DNA of 21,919 nucleotides from CAZFPA01 sp964520975 (GTDB lineage: Bacteria > Bacillota > Negativicutes > Selenomonadales > Selenomonadaceae), in the NCBI GenBank assembly GCA_964520975.1, contig CAZFPA010000034.1:1-21919 (forward strand). The letters run 5' to 3'. Position 1 is the stretch's first letter. Each line of letters opens with the position of its first letter. Positions 13,684 through 20,242 of this stretch are shown here, piece after piece. Below the pieces are notes generated by a model, which did no database searches, was not told the DNA's origin, and was given only the letters and a program-made list of their open reading frames with translations. A program made the position numbers and the translations under genes.

Positions 13684-14724
13684 ATGAGAGAGGATTTGCT
13701 GTGCCGGGCCGAGCAGCTGCATGAACTGACACTGCCAGAGCTCACGGCACTGCTGGCCGATGCTGACCCTGCGGCTGAGGCGGCGCTGGCCGCGGCCGCT
13801 GACCGGGTGCGGGCGGCATTTGTCGGCGCGGGTGTGCATCTGCGCGGGCTCATCGAGTTTTCGAATATCTGCCGGCAGAGCTGTATGTACTGCGGGCTGC
13901 GCCGGGACAATGCGGCGGTGCATCGCTACCGCCTCACACCCGCGGAAATTCTGGCCCTGGCGGAAAAGGCCCGTGACTACGGCTACCGGACGGTGGTACT
14001 GCAGTCCGGTGAGGATGCCTGGTTTACGGCGGACCGGCTGGCGGCGCTGCTGCGGCGCATCAAGGCGCTGGGACTGGTCATCACGCTGTCCATCGGTGAG
14101 CGGAGCCGTGAGGAATATCAGATGCTGCGGGCAGCGGGTGCGGACCGCTTTCTGTTGCGCATCGAGACCACGGATGCGCAGCTCTATGCGCGGCTGCATC
14201 CGGGCATGTCCTTTGCTCATCGGCTGCAGTGTCTGCAGGAGCTCCGTTCCCTGGGCTATGAGGTCGGGACGGGGTGCCTGGTGGGACTGCCGGGGCAGAG
14301 CATCGAATCCATCGCGCGGGATATCCTGTTTTTCCAGGAACTGGACGCGGACATGGTCGGCATCGGCCCGCTCATTCCGAATGGGGATACGCCGCTGGCC
14401 GACGCGGCGCCCGGTGATTTTCACCTTACGCGGCGCGTGGTAGCGTTGCTGCGGCTGCTGCTGCCGGAGGCAAATATTCCGGCGACGACAGCGATGGAGA
14501 CCCTGCAGCCGGATGCCCGGCGCATCATCCTGCAGTCCGGGGCCAACGTGGTGATGCCCAATGTAACGGAGGGTGACTATCGCCGCTGGTACGCGCTCTA
14601 TCCCGGCAAGATCTGCGTGAAGGATACGCCGGAGGACTGCCGGGGTTGTCTGGAGGCGAAGATTCAGTCCATCGGCCGCAGCATCGCGCAGGACGCGGGC
14701 TTTCGCCACCGTCGGGAGCGATGA
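13684..14724 (+). CDS. hydE: [FeFe]-hydrogenase maturase HydE (radical SAM)
   Basis: This 346-residue protein starts at ATG 13684 behind AAGGAGG. The radical SAM motif is CRQSCMYC (C63, C67, C70), followed by the family's GLRRDN. Further HydE features are VVLQSGED, TLSIGERSREEY and a C-terminal C-x7-C-x2-C (CVKDTPEDCRGC), the optional second cluster site known from Thermotoga maritima HydE. HydE acts on the HydG-made Fe(CO)2(CN)-cysteine complex on the way to the [2Fe] subcluster. It is separated from hydGF by metA and two secreted-protein genes. A BioB-type alternative is unlikely given these motifs. Confidence 0.94.
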   Translation: MREDLLCRAEQLHELTLPELTALLADADPAAEAALAAAADRVRAAFVGAGVHLRGLIEFSNICRQSCMYCGLRRDNAAVHRYRLTPAEILALAEKARDYGYRTVVLQSGEDAWFTADRLAALLRRIKALGLVITLSIGERSREEYQMLRAAGADRFLLRIETTDAQLYARLHPGMSFAHRLQCLQELRSLGYEVGTGCLVGLPGQSIESIARDILFFQELDADMVGIGPLIPNGDTPLADAAPGDFHLTRRVVALLRLLLPEANIPATTAMETLQPDARRIILQSGANVVMPNVTEGDYRRWYALYPGKICVKDTPEDCRGCLEAKIQSIGRSIAQDAGFRHRRER

Positions 14725-14775
14725 GCGGCCGGAGCGGCAGCGGGGAACAGGCAATGGCGGCACCGGTCCGGGCAT

Positions 14776-14807
14776 AAAAAAGACCTGCCGGAGCATCCGG
14801 CAGGTCT
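14776..14807 (-). terminator. intrinsic terminator of mgsA, between hydE and mgsA
   Basis: A perfect 11-base stem, AGACCTGCCGG/CCGGCAGGTCT, with a five-base loop. On the minus strand it runs into six T, so it terminates mgsA. On the plus strand no T run follows, so it is a weak terminator for hydE. Confidence 0.88.
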
Positions 14808-14830
14808 GGCTGAAAGGGAACGCTGCCCCA

Positions 14831-15229
14831 TCAGGCTTTTGTTTCGTTTTCCTCGTCCTTTTTACGTGCGACATACTCCAGCATGATATGGCCGCTGCGG
14901 CGGTTCGTCGCGAGCGGGATATCGTGTACATCGCAGAGGCGCAGCAGTGCGTTGATATCCGGCTCATGCGGCTGCGAGCTCAGCGGGTCGCGCAGGAAGA
15001 TGACGAAATCGACGGAATCCGTGGCTACGAGTGCACCAATCTGCTGATCGCCGCCGAGCGGGCCGGACATCATGGTCTCTACGTCCAGACCGAAGGTCTG
15101 GCTGATGAGGGTTCCGGTCGTATGCGTGGCAACCAGATGGAATTCCTTGAGAAGTTCCAGGTGATGGCCGACAAATTCCAGCATTTCATTCTTTTTCTTG
15201 TCATGGGCAATGAGTGCGATTGTTTTCAT
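14831..15229 (-). CDS. mgsA: methylglyoxal synthase
   Basis: This 132-residue protein starts behind GAGGATGG. Family motifs are clear: ALIAHDKKKNEM at the N-terminus, THTTGTL (phosphate binding), SGPLGGDQQIGALV with the catalytic Asp, FLRDPLSSQPHEPDINALLRLCD, and the final IPLATN. The enzyme turns dihydroxyacetone phosphate into methylglyoxal and phosphate, a bypass of lower glycolysis used when phosphate is short or sugar phosphates accumulate. Here the usual FxxDP loop reads FLRDP, as in many Firmicutes. It is monocistronic, divergent from the DUF2225 operon, and its leader carries short repeats (15253-15296). Confidence 0.96.
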   Translation of the reverse strand: MKTIALIAHDKKKNEMLEFVGHHLELLKEFHLVATHTTGTLISQTFGLDVETMMSGPLGGDQQIGALVATDSVDFVIFLRDPLSSQPHEPDINALLRLCDVHDIPLATNRRSGHIMLEYVARKKDEENETKA

Positions 15230-15252
15230 AGGTCCATCCTCTTTTCTACATA

Positions 15253-15296
15253 TAGTCTCTTTTAGTCTCTCTTTATTGTATACTAGAAGTGTCTCT
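15253..15296. repeat. short TAGTCTCT-type direct repeats in the mgsA leader
   Basis: TAGTCTCT occurs at 15253-15260 and 15263-15270, exactly ten bases apart, with a degenerate third copy AGTGTCTCT at 15288-15296. They lie between the mgsA promoter and its ribosome site. One-helical-turn spacing would suit a DNA-binding protein, but the tract may simply be low complexity. Confidence 0.35.
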
Positions 15297-15300
15297 ATTT

Positions 15301-15329
15301 AGTATAATCCTTTTGTCCGGAGGCGTAAA
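15301..15329 (-). promoter_or_regulatory. promoter of mgsA
   Basis: On the minus strand TTTACG (15324-15329) and TATACT (15301-15306) are 17 bases apart. An overlapping TATAAT on the plus strand (15303-15308) has no -35 and may or may not serve the divergent operon. Confidence 0.5.
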
Positions 15330-15496
15330 CTCAAATAGGAAAAAACGCGGAATGCTTTTCTTTTGTTTTTTTCTGTGTTATTCTATATTTATGTGTATCT
15401 GCATTTACGGAAGCATGGATGCAGGGGATACGGCTGGCTGCGGCCGCTGTGTTTTCGTGGCATTGCTTCTTGATATTGATGTTTGGGAGTGACGAT

Positions 15497-16201
15497 ATGG
15501 CAGTTGGAAATACGTTTGTAGTGGAAAAAACCTGTCCGATTTGTGGCGAGACGGTACGCGTGGTCAAGGTTCGTTCACGGCAGATCGTGGAGCGGACGGA
15601 TGAGGATTTCTGCGCGCACTATAAGGATTTCAATCCTTATTACTATACGATCTGGGTCTGTGAGAAATGCGGCTATGCCGCGGATGAAAAACATTTCCTG
15701 GCTGTGATGCCGGAACGCAACAAGCAGAAGATCCAGGAATTTCTCAACGGGCGGAGCATCGGCTTTCAGTTCGTCGAGACGCGTGGCCTTCCGGAAGCGG
15801 TTGCATCCTTCAAACTCGCCATTTTCTACGCGGAGCTCATCGGGGCGCCGCTGTCGCATCGGGCGGGACTCTATCTGGAACTGGCCTGGCTGTACCGCGA
15901 CGCGGAGGATCAGGAGAAGGAAGAGCAGGCCATGCGCAAGGCTATTGAGATCTACGACGAATCCCTCATGACCGAGCGTTATCCGGTCGGCATGCTCACC
16001 GATACGACGGTCATCTATCTGATCGGTGCGCTTTACTATCGCCTCGGCGATATCGAGAGTGCGACGCAGTATCTGAGCCGTATCATCAGTGACAATGATT
16101 CCCGTATCCAGGAGCGCAAGCTCTATGAAAAGGCGCGACGCCTCTGGCAGGATATCCGTGCGGCCAAGCAGAACCAGCAGAATCAGCAGAATCAGCAGTA
16201 A
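15497..16201 (+). CDS. DUF2225 zinc-ribbon/TPR-like protein
   Basis: This 234-residue protein starts at ATG 15497, six bases after GGGAGTGA; an in-frame ATG at 15419 lacks a ribosome site. The N-terminal domain is DUF2225: two CxxC knuckles (C13/C16 in CPICGE and C55/C58 in VCEKCGYA) around FNPYYYTIWVC, which would bind one zinc. Residues about 100-220 are helical hairpins of the TPR kind (AGLYLELAWLYRDAEDQEKEEQAMRKAIEIYDE; LIGALYYRLGDIESATQYLSRII). The tail ends in three NQQ units. The family is common in Firmicutes and has no settled function; a scaffold role is likely. First gene of an operon with the next two. Confidence 0.88.
   Translation: MAVGNTFVVEKTCPICGETVRVVKVRSRQIVERTDEDFCAHYKDFNPYYYTIWVCEKCGYAADEKHFLAVMPERNKQKIQEFLNGRSIGFQFVETRGLPEAVASFKLAIFYAELIGAPLSHRAGLYLELAWLYRDAEDQEKEEQAMRKAIEIYDESLMTERYPVGMLTDTTVIYLIGALYYRLGDIESATQYLSRIISDNDSRIQERKLYEKARRLWQDIRAAKQNQQNQQNQQ
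16172..16198 (+). repeat. three 9-base tandem repeats at the gene end (NQQ x3)
   Basis: AAYCAGCAG is repeated three times directly before the TAA of the DUF2225 gene and encodes NQQNQQNQQ. Such short in-frame repeats can change copy number by slippage without disturbing the frame. Confidence 0.8.
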
Positions 16202-16229
16202 CAGCTGGAGAGAATAAGAGGCGATTGCT

Positions 16230-16907
16230 ATGATAGATATGCCAGCCGCACTGGCAAATGTACAGAATATCGACTGGGGCAGGGTACAGGATGCTGTAGC
16301 GGACTATGGTCCGGCCATCGATATCATCAAGAAGACCTGGAGCCGGGAGTCCCTCCTTGACATCATGAACGGGCATATTGCAGTGCCGGATGATGTCATC
16401 AACGAGGCGATTGCGAACCGTCTGCCCGCGGATGGCAGCGTGAAATCGCTGCAGGTTACATCGAAGTCGAACGGGCGGCTCGATATCCTCGCAGATACGA
16501 AAAAAGCCGGTCGCATTGAGCTTTCGGGCAACATCGATGCTTTTGTGCACGATGGGGACCAGTCGTATATGACCTATCATGTACGGGAACGGGCGCTCAA
16601 GGATCATGGGCTCATGTCCTGGGTGTTTTCCCGGCTCTCGATGTCCATGGCGGAGCGGCTTTTTGGCCGTATCGAGCTTTCGGATGATCTGCCGACCAGA
16701 ATCGAGGGGAACTCCATTACCGTGGATTTCCATACCTTGCTCACGCAGTCGGAGCTCGGGCAGACCTCCTTTATGGGCCATCCATTGTTGAATATGGTGC
16801 AGGTGGAAAAGGCGGAGCCGCATGATGGCTATGTAGAATTTGATACAGCGCTCAACGTGCCTTCGGATGTGCGCGATGCGCTTATCCGTATTTTGACGAA
16901 GGAGTGA
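16230..16907 (+). CDS. hypothetical protein, 225 aa
   Basis: ATG 16230 lies seven bases after AGAGGCG, 28 bases past the DUF2225 stop. There is no signal peptide. The N-terminal 75 residues are helical and acidic; residues about 80-225 look beta-rich with repeated amphipathic strands (VKSLQVTSKSNGRLDILADTKKAGRIELSGNIDAFVHDG; DQSYMTYHVRERAL; LPTRIEGNSITVDFHTLL; DGYVEFDTALNVP). The pattern hints at a lipid- or hydrophobe-binding beta domain, which is a guess from strand pattern alone. It is eight bases from the DUF4127 start, so the three genes of this operon probably work together. Family not recognised. Confidence 0.8.
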   Translation: MIDMPAALANVQNIDWGRVQDAVADYGPAIDIIKKTWSRESLLDIMNGHIAVPDDVINEAIANRLPADGSVKSLQVTSKSNGRLDILADTKKAGRIELSGNIDAFVHDGDQSYMTYHVRERALKDHGLMSWVFSRLSMSMAERLFGRIELSDDLPTRIEGNSITVDFHTLLTQSELGQTSFMGHPLLNMVQVEKAEPHDGYVEFDTALNVPSDVRDALIRILTKE

Positions 16908-16914
16908 CGAGGCT

Positions 16915-18519
16915 TTGAAGCGAATATTTTCGATGGTTTTATGTCTCTGCCTGCTGCTGGCAGCTTTGCCGGTCAGCGCGAAGTCCGCGGCGGATGCCGC
17001 GCCGCAGAGCAAGGGACGGATTCTCTTTGTCCCGCATGACAACCGGCCGATTTCCGATCAGCAGACAGCTGATACCGTGCGCAAGCTCGGCTATGATGTC
17101 GTTGTGCCGCCGGCGGATCTTCTGGGCAGCCGGGAACATCTGGGCAATCCGGATGCGCTTTGGGACTGGGTGGAGAAGAACACGGACAAGAATCTCAAGG
17201 CTGCGGTGCTTTCTGCGGACTCGCTGCTCTACGGCAGCCTTGTCGGCTCGCGCAAGCATACCTACAGCCGGGGCGAGGTGCTTTCCCGTGTAGCGCGCTT
17301 TGCGGCTTACAATCAGAAGAATCCGAAGCTCAAGACCTATGTGTTTGCTTCCATCATGCGTACGCCGCGGACAGGTGAGGCCTCGGGAACCGAGGAGCCG
17401 TCCTACTATCAGAGCTATGGCGCCGATATCTTCCGGTATACCGCGCTGACCGATAAGGCGGAGACAGACGGACTTTTGCCGCGGGAGAAAAAAGAATACG
17501 CCTTCCTGCAGGAGCTGATTCCCGAGGAAGCCATAAAGGACTGGCTCAACCGCCGCAACAAGAATTTTGCGGCCAGTGAGGCACTCATTGACCTTACACG
17601 ACAGAAGGTATTCGATTATTGTGTGCTGGGGCGGGATGACAACGCGCCGCATTCGCAGACGCATATGGAGAGCCGCCATCTGGCAAAATACGGCTCTGAT
17701 CTGAGCATTTCGCAGTTCCAGGCCATGGCGGGAACCGACGAGCTCGGCATGCTCATGCTCACGCGGGCTGTCAATGACCTGGAGGCAGTCGTGCCTTTTG
17801 TCTATGTGCGCTATAACTGGGGCGCCGGTCCGCGTACCGTGCCGTCCTATTCCGATGAGACCATCGAGAAATCGATGCGCTCGCATATCGTAGCGGCTGG
17901 CGGCCTGCAGGTCTCTTCGCCGAAGCGGGCCGATCTCGTGCTGCTCGTGAATACGAATCCGAGTGGCCGCACCTATGAGGCGAACTACCCGCAAAACAAT
18001 GGTGTTCCTCGGGAGGGAACCAAGTATTTTGTGGATATGGTAGCGGAGGCCGTCGCCATGAATGAGCCTGTCGGCATTGGCGATATCGCTTTTGCGAACG
18101 GTGCGGACAATGCGCTGATGGAGCAGCTCAAAAAGCGCGGTCTGCTCTTCAAGCTGCGTGCTTATAGCGGCTGGAATACGGCCACCAACAGTACGGGCTT
18201 CGTCCTTGGCCAGGGCATGCTGTCCGGACGGATGACGGACGCGGCGGTCGATGAGCTGCTGCTTACACGCTATCTTGATGACTGGGCTTACCAGGCCAAC
18301 GTGCGCCAGACCGTGGCCCATCAGATCGGCTGGTTCCGTGGCAGCGGTTTCTATGCGAGCCTGAACGAGAAGCGGGCGCCCATTGAGCGCCGCGCTACGA
18401 GCCTCATGCAGCGCTTTGTCGATGACAACCTGCCGCCGTTCGATTCCCTGCGTGCCGTGACCGTGACTTTCCCCTGGAACCGCATGTTCGAGGCCAGTGT
18501 CGAGCCGGCAGCCAATTGA
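16915..18519 (+). CDS. exported DUF4127 family protein
   Basis: This 534-residue protein starts with TTG at 16915, behind AAGGAGTGACGAGG and seven bases after the previous stop. The TTG start is preferred because it gives a proper signal peptide (MKRIFSMVLCLCLLLAALPVSA); the next ATG (16933) would lose the basic N-terminus. The mature part matches DUF4127: ILFVPHDNRPISDQQTADTVRKLGYDVVVPP near the start, LSADSLLYGSLVGSR, IMRTPRT, VLGRDDNAPHSQTHMES, then YNWGAGPRTVPSY and a C-terminal WNTATNSTGFVLGQG. The conserved Asp/His-rich blocks suggest an enzyme, but no function is established for the family. Last gene of the DUF2225 operon. Confidence 0.9.
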   Translation: MKRIFSMVLCLCLLLAALPVSAKSAADAAPQSKGRILFVPHDNRPISDQQTADTVRKLGYDVVVPPADLLGSREHLGNPDALWDWVEKNTDKNLKAAVLSADSLLYGSLVGSRKHTYSRGEVLSRVARFAAYNQKNPKLKTYVFASIMRTPRTGEASGTEEPSYYQSYGADIFRYTALTDKAETDGLLPREKKEYAFLQELIPEEAIKDWLNRRNKNFAASEALIDLTRQKVFDYCVLGRDDNAPHSQTHMESRHLAKYGSDLSISQFQAMAGTDELGMLMLTRAVNDLEAVVPFVYVRYNWGAGPRTVPSYSDETIEKSMRSHIVAAGGLQVSSPKRADLVLLVNTNPSGRTYEANYPQNNGVPREGTKYFVDMVAEAVAMNEPVGIGDIAFANGADNALMEQLKKRGLLFKLRAYSGWNTATNSTGFVLGQGMLSGRMTDAAVDELLLTRYLDDWAYQANVRQTVAHQIGWFRGSGFYASLNEKRAPIERRATSLMQRFVDDNLPPFDSLRAVTVTFPWNRMFEASVEPAAN

Positions 18520-18564
18520 TTCTGCCAGCGCTGTCCTGGAATACGTATCCTATATGAAATCAGT

Positions 18565-18597
18565 AAATCCCAGACCTGCATTGGTCTGGGATTTTTT
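18565..18597 (+). terminator. intrinsic terminator of the DUF2225-DUF4127 operon
   Basis: ATCCCAGACC (18567-18576) pairs perfectly with GGTCTGGGAT (18583-18592), followed by six T. It is back to back with the serC terminator. Confidence 0.93.
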
Positions 18598-18607
18598 GTT
18601 CAGACAG

Positions 18608-18640
18608 AAAAAAATAACGGACCACGGGGGTCCGTTATTT
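18608..18640 (-). terminator. intrinsic terminator of serC
   Basis: ATAACGGACC (18614-18623) pairs with GGTCCGTTAT (18630-18639, offset by one). On the minus strand the hairpin runs into seven T. It lies 11 bases beyond the serC stop. On the plus strand it has four T and could act as a backup terminator. Confidence 0.9.
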
Positions 18641-18650
18641 TGTAGGTGTT

Positions 18651-19742
18651 TCAGGCGTTGGCCTTGCGGAATTTTTCCATGAAATCGGTGAGCGCTACGC
18701 AGCCTTCATAAGGCATAGCGTTGTAGATCGAGGTGCGCATGCCGCCGACGGAGCGATGGCCTTTGACGCCGCCAAGACCGTGCTCGAGAGCCTCGGCTAC
18801 GAACTTCTTTTCCAGCTCTTCGTTGGGCAGGCGGAAAGTCACATTCATGAAGGAACGGCTGTCTTTGTCCGCATGGCCCTTGTAGAAGCCGTTGCTCGCA
18901 TCAATGGCGCCGTAGACGAGTGAAGCCTTCTTCGCATTGCGTTCGGCCATTGCCGTGAGGCCGCCCTGACGTTTGATCCAGGCCGCGACCTTGCCGACCA
19001 TGTAGATGCAGAAGGCCGGCGGTGTATTGTAAAGGGAATTCTTGTTGTAGAAGGTATCATAGCGCAGCATTGTCGGCAGCGTTTCCGGGCTCTTCTCGAG
19101 CATGGATTTCCGGGCAACGACCAGCGTTACGCCTGCCGGGCCGAGGTTCTTCTGTACGCCGGCGTAGATGAGGCTGAATTTCGAGAAATCCAACGGGCGC
19201 GAAAGCATATCCGAGGACATGTCCGCGATGAGCGGCACCGCGCCGGTCTCCGGAATATAGTGATATTCCGTACCGTAGATGGTGTTGTTGTAGCAGACAT
19301 GCAGATAGGCCGCATTGTCACTGAGCTGGATCTCATCCTGCGTCGGGATATGGCGGAAGCCGCCGTCCTTGCTCGACGCCGCCGCATGGCCGACCCCGAG
19401 GATCTGGGCTTCCTTGTAGGCCTTGCTCGCAAAGCTGCCCGAGAGCACGTAGTTGCCGATCTTGCCATCCACAGCGAAATTCAGCGGCACCATATCGAAC
19501 TGCATGCTTGCGCCGCCCTGGATGAACAGTACCTCATAGTCATCGCCGAGCCCCATGAGCTCCTTGATGTCGGCCTTGGCCTGATTGTGCACTGCGTCAT
19601 AAGCCTTGGCGCGGTGGCTGATCTCCGTGATGGACATGCCCGTGTGGTCGAAATTCAGCAATTCTGCCTGGGCTTCCTTGAGTACCTCCAGCGGCAGCAT
19701 GGCCGGGCCTGGATTGAAATTATAGATGCGATTTGCCTCCAA
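18651..19742 (-). CDS. serC: phosphoserine aminotransferase SerC
   Basis: This 363-residue protein is read from TTG (19740-19742 on the plus strand), eight bases after GGGGAGG. That start gives MEANRIYNFNPGPAMLPLEVL, the normal SerC N-terminus; a GTG 45 bases upstream has no ribosome site. Motifs: FIQGGASMQF (phosphate cup), HVCYNNTIYGTEY, DMSSDMLSRP, and AGVQKNLGPAG with the PLP lysine. The C-terminal GHRSVGGMRTSIYNAMP is typical. SerC converts 3-phosphohydroxypyruvate and glutamate to phosphoserine, directly after SerA, and may also serve pyridoxal phosphate synthesis. It is divergent from serA and has its own promoter without a T-box. Confidence 0.96.
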   Translation of the reverse strand: MEANRIYNFNPGPAMLPLEVLKEAQAELLNFDHTGMSITEISHRAKAYDAVHNQAKADIKELMGLGDDYEVLFIQGGASMQFDMVPLNFAVDGKIGNYVLSGSFASKAYKEAQILGVGHAAASSKDGGFRHIPTQDEIQLSDNAAYLHVCYNNTIYGTEYHYIPETGAVPLIADMSSDMLSRPLDFSKFSLIYAGVQKNLGPAGVTLVVARKSMLEKSPETLPTMLRYDTFYNKNSLYNTPPAFCIYMVGKVAAWIKRQGGLTAMAERNAKKASLVYGAIDASNGFYKGHADKDSRSFMNVTFRLPNEELEKKFVAEALEHGLGGVKGHRSVGGMRTSIYNAMPYEGCVALTDFMEKFRKANA

Positions 19743-19815
19743 AATGAAAACCTCCCCAAATGCAATGTGAGTGTAATCTTTTGCCACAGGTCTTCTGACC
19801 GTGGACGATTTGTAA

Positions 19816-19831
19816 TTAGAATCTATTCTAA
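19816..19831. promoter_or_regulatory. inverted repeat over the serC -10 box (candidate operator)
   Basis: TTAGAAT-CT-ATTCTAA is a perfect 7-base inverted repeat. It includes the serC -10 box, so a bound protein would block serC transcription. No regulator is identified. Confidence 0.45.
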
Positions 19832-19854
19832 CGCCAAAAATCCGGTGCCGTCAA
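19825..19854 (-). promoter_or_regulatory. promoter of serC
   Basis: On the minus strand TTGACG (19849-19854), an 18-base spacer and TAGAAT (19825-19830). The leader to the TTG start is about 75 bases. Confidence 0.7.
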
Positions 19855-19889
19855 GCAAAAAATAAAAAATGTTTTTTTACAAAATACAC

Positions 19890-19918
19890 TTGACGTTTAA
19901 GCATGGATAAAATATAAT
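19890..19918 (+). promoter_or_regulatory. promoter of serA
   Basis: TTGACG (19890-19895), a 17-base spacer and a perfect TATAAT (19913-19918). Transcription should start near 19925, at the head of the T-box leader. Confidence 0.82.
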
Positions 19919-19924
19919 ACATTT

Positions 19925-20158
19925 ATGCACGAAAAATGAAAAAGTATAACGCGATGAAAAGGAAAAGGGTATCCGGTCTCTTGCAGAGAGTCAGCGGCAG
20001 GTGAAAGCTGACAGGGGAGGATGTCCGTTCCACCTTGAAGCGGCTGACGATGAGCCAGACGGGAAAGCCCGATATAGCGGCAGAGTTGGTGCTTTGGCAC
20101 AACTTGGGTGGTACCGCGGAGAGTTTGCTCCGCCCCAATATTTGGGGCGGAGCTTTTT
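19925..20158 (+). ncRNA. T-box leader of serA, probable serine specifier UCC
   Basis: The diagnostic antiterminator sequence GGGTGGTACCGCGG is at 20106-20119, followed by a terminator. Upstream, Stem I carries AGAGAGTCAGCGGCAGGTGAAAGCTGAC-type elements (19985-20012) and the specifier region GATGTCCGTTCCACCTTG (20020-20037). Aligned with known T-boxes, in which the specifier precedes a conserved purine and the ACCACCTT-like side of the loop, the codon is UCC at 20024-20026, serine. This fits serA downstream. The T-box senses uncharged tRNA-Ser(GGA) and lets transcription continue. The acceptor-binding bases are UGGU, which would pair with a G73 discriminator of tRNA-Ser only by wobble. The exact stem boundaries were not folded. 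Confidence 0.88.
20127..20158 (+). terminator. regulatory terminator of the serA T-box
   Basis: GCTCCGCCCC (20127-20136) pairs perfectly with GGGGCGGAGC (20144-20153), then five T. Its 5' side competes with the antiterminator containing the T-box sequence. Confidence 0.9.
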
Positions 20159-20242
20159 GTTTTCCGGGAAAATTCTTTTTCGTCGCGGCAGGCAAAGCCT
20201 GAAAATGCGCAGCAGCATCCAGAAGATAAAGGAGCGAGTGAC

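Larger units (their letters stand above)
15230..15496. other. divergent interval between mgsA and the DUF2225 gene
   Basis: This interval holds the mgsA ribosome site, repeat-bearing leader and promoter on one side. On the other side it holds about 170 bases before the DUF2225 start. The T-rich stretch at 15355-15390 has a possible -10 (TATATT at 15384-15389) but no good -35. A 67-codon frame (15289-15492) has no ribosome site and an unlikely composition. No known riboswitch core was recognised. Confidence 0.5.

Noticed and set aside
13558..14967. A 469-codon minus-strand frame opposite hydE
   Set aside because: Its composition (Arg/Gln/His-rich, no domains) is that of a shadow frame, and it runs through two terminators.
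15289..15492. A 67-codon frame with a hydrophobic Cys-rich middle before the DUF2225 gene
   Set aside because: No ribosome site, a T-rich low-complexity origin and overlap with promoter elements make it unlikely.
15300..15496. A riboswitch in the leader of the DUF2225 operon
   Set aside because: GGAGGCGTAAAC at 15318-15329 looked loosely like a riboswitch core, but no matching paired elements or terminator follow.
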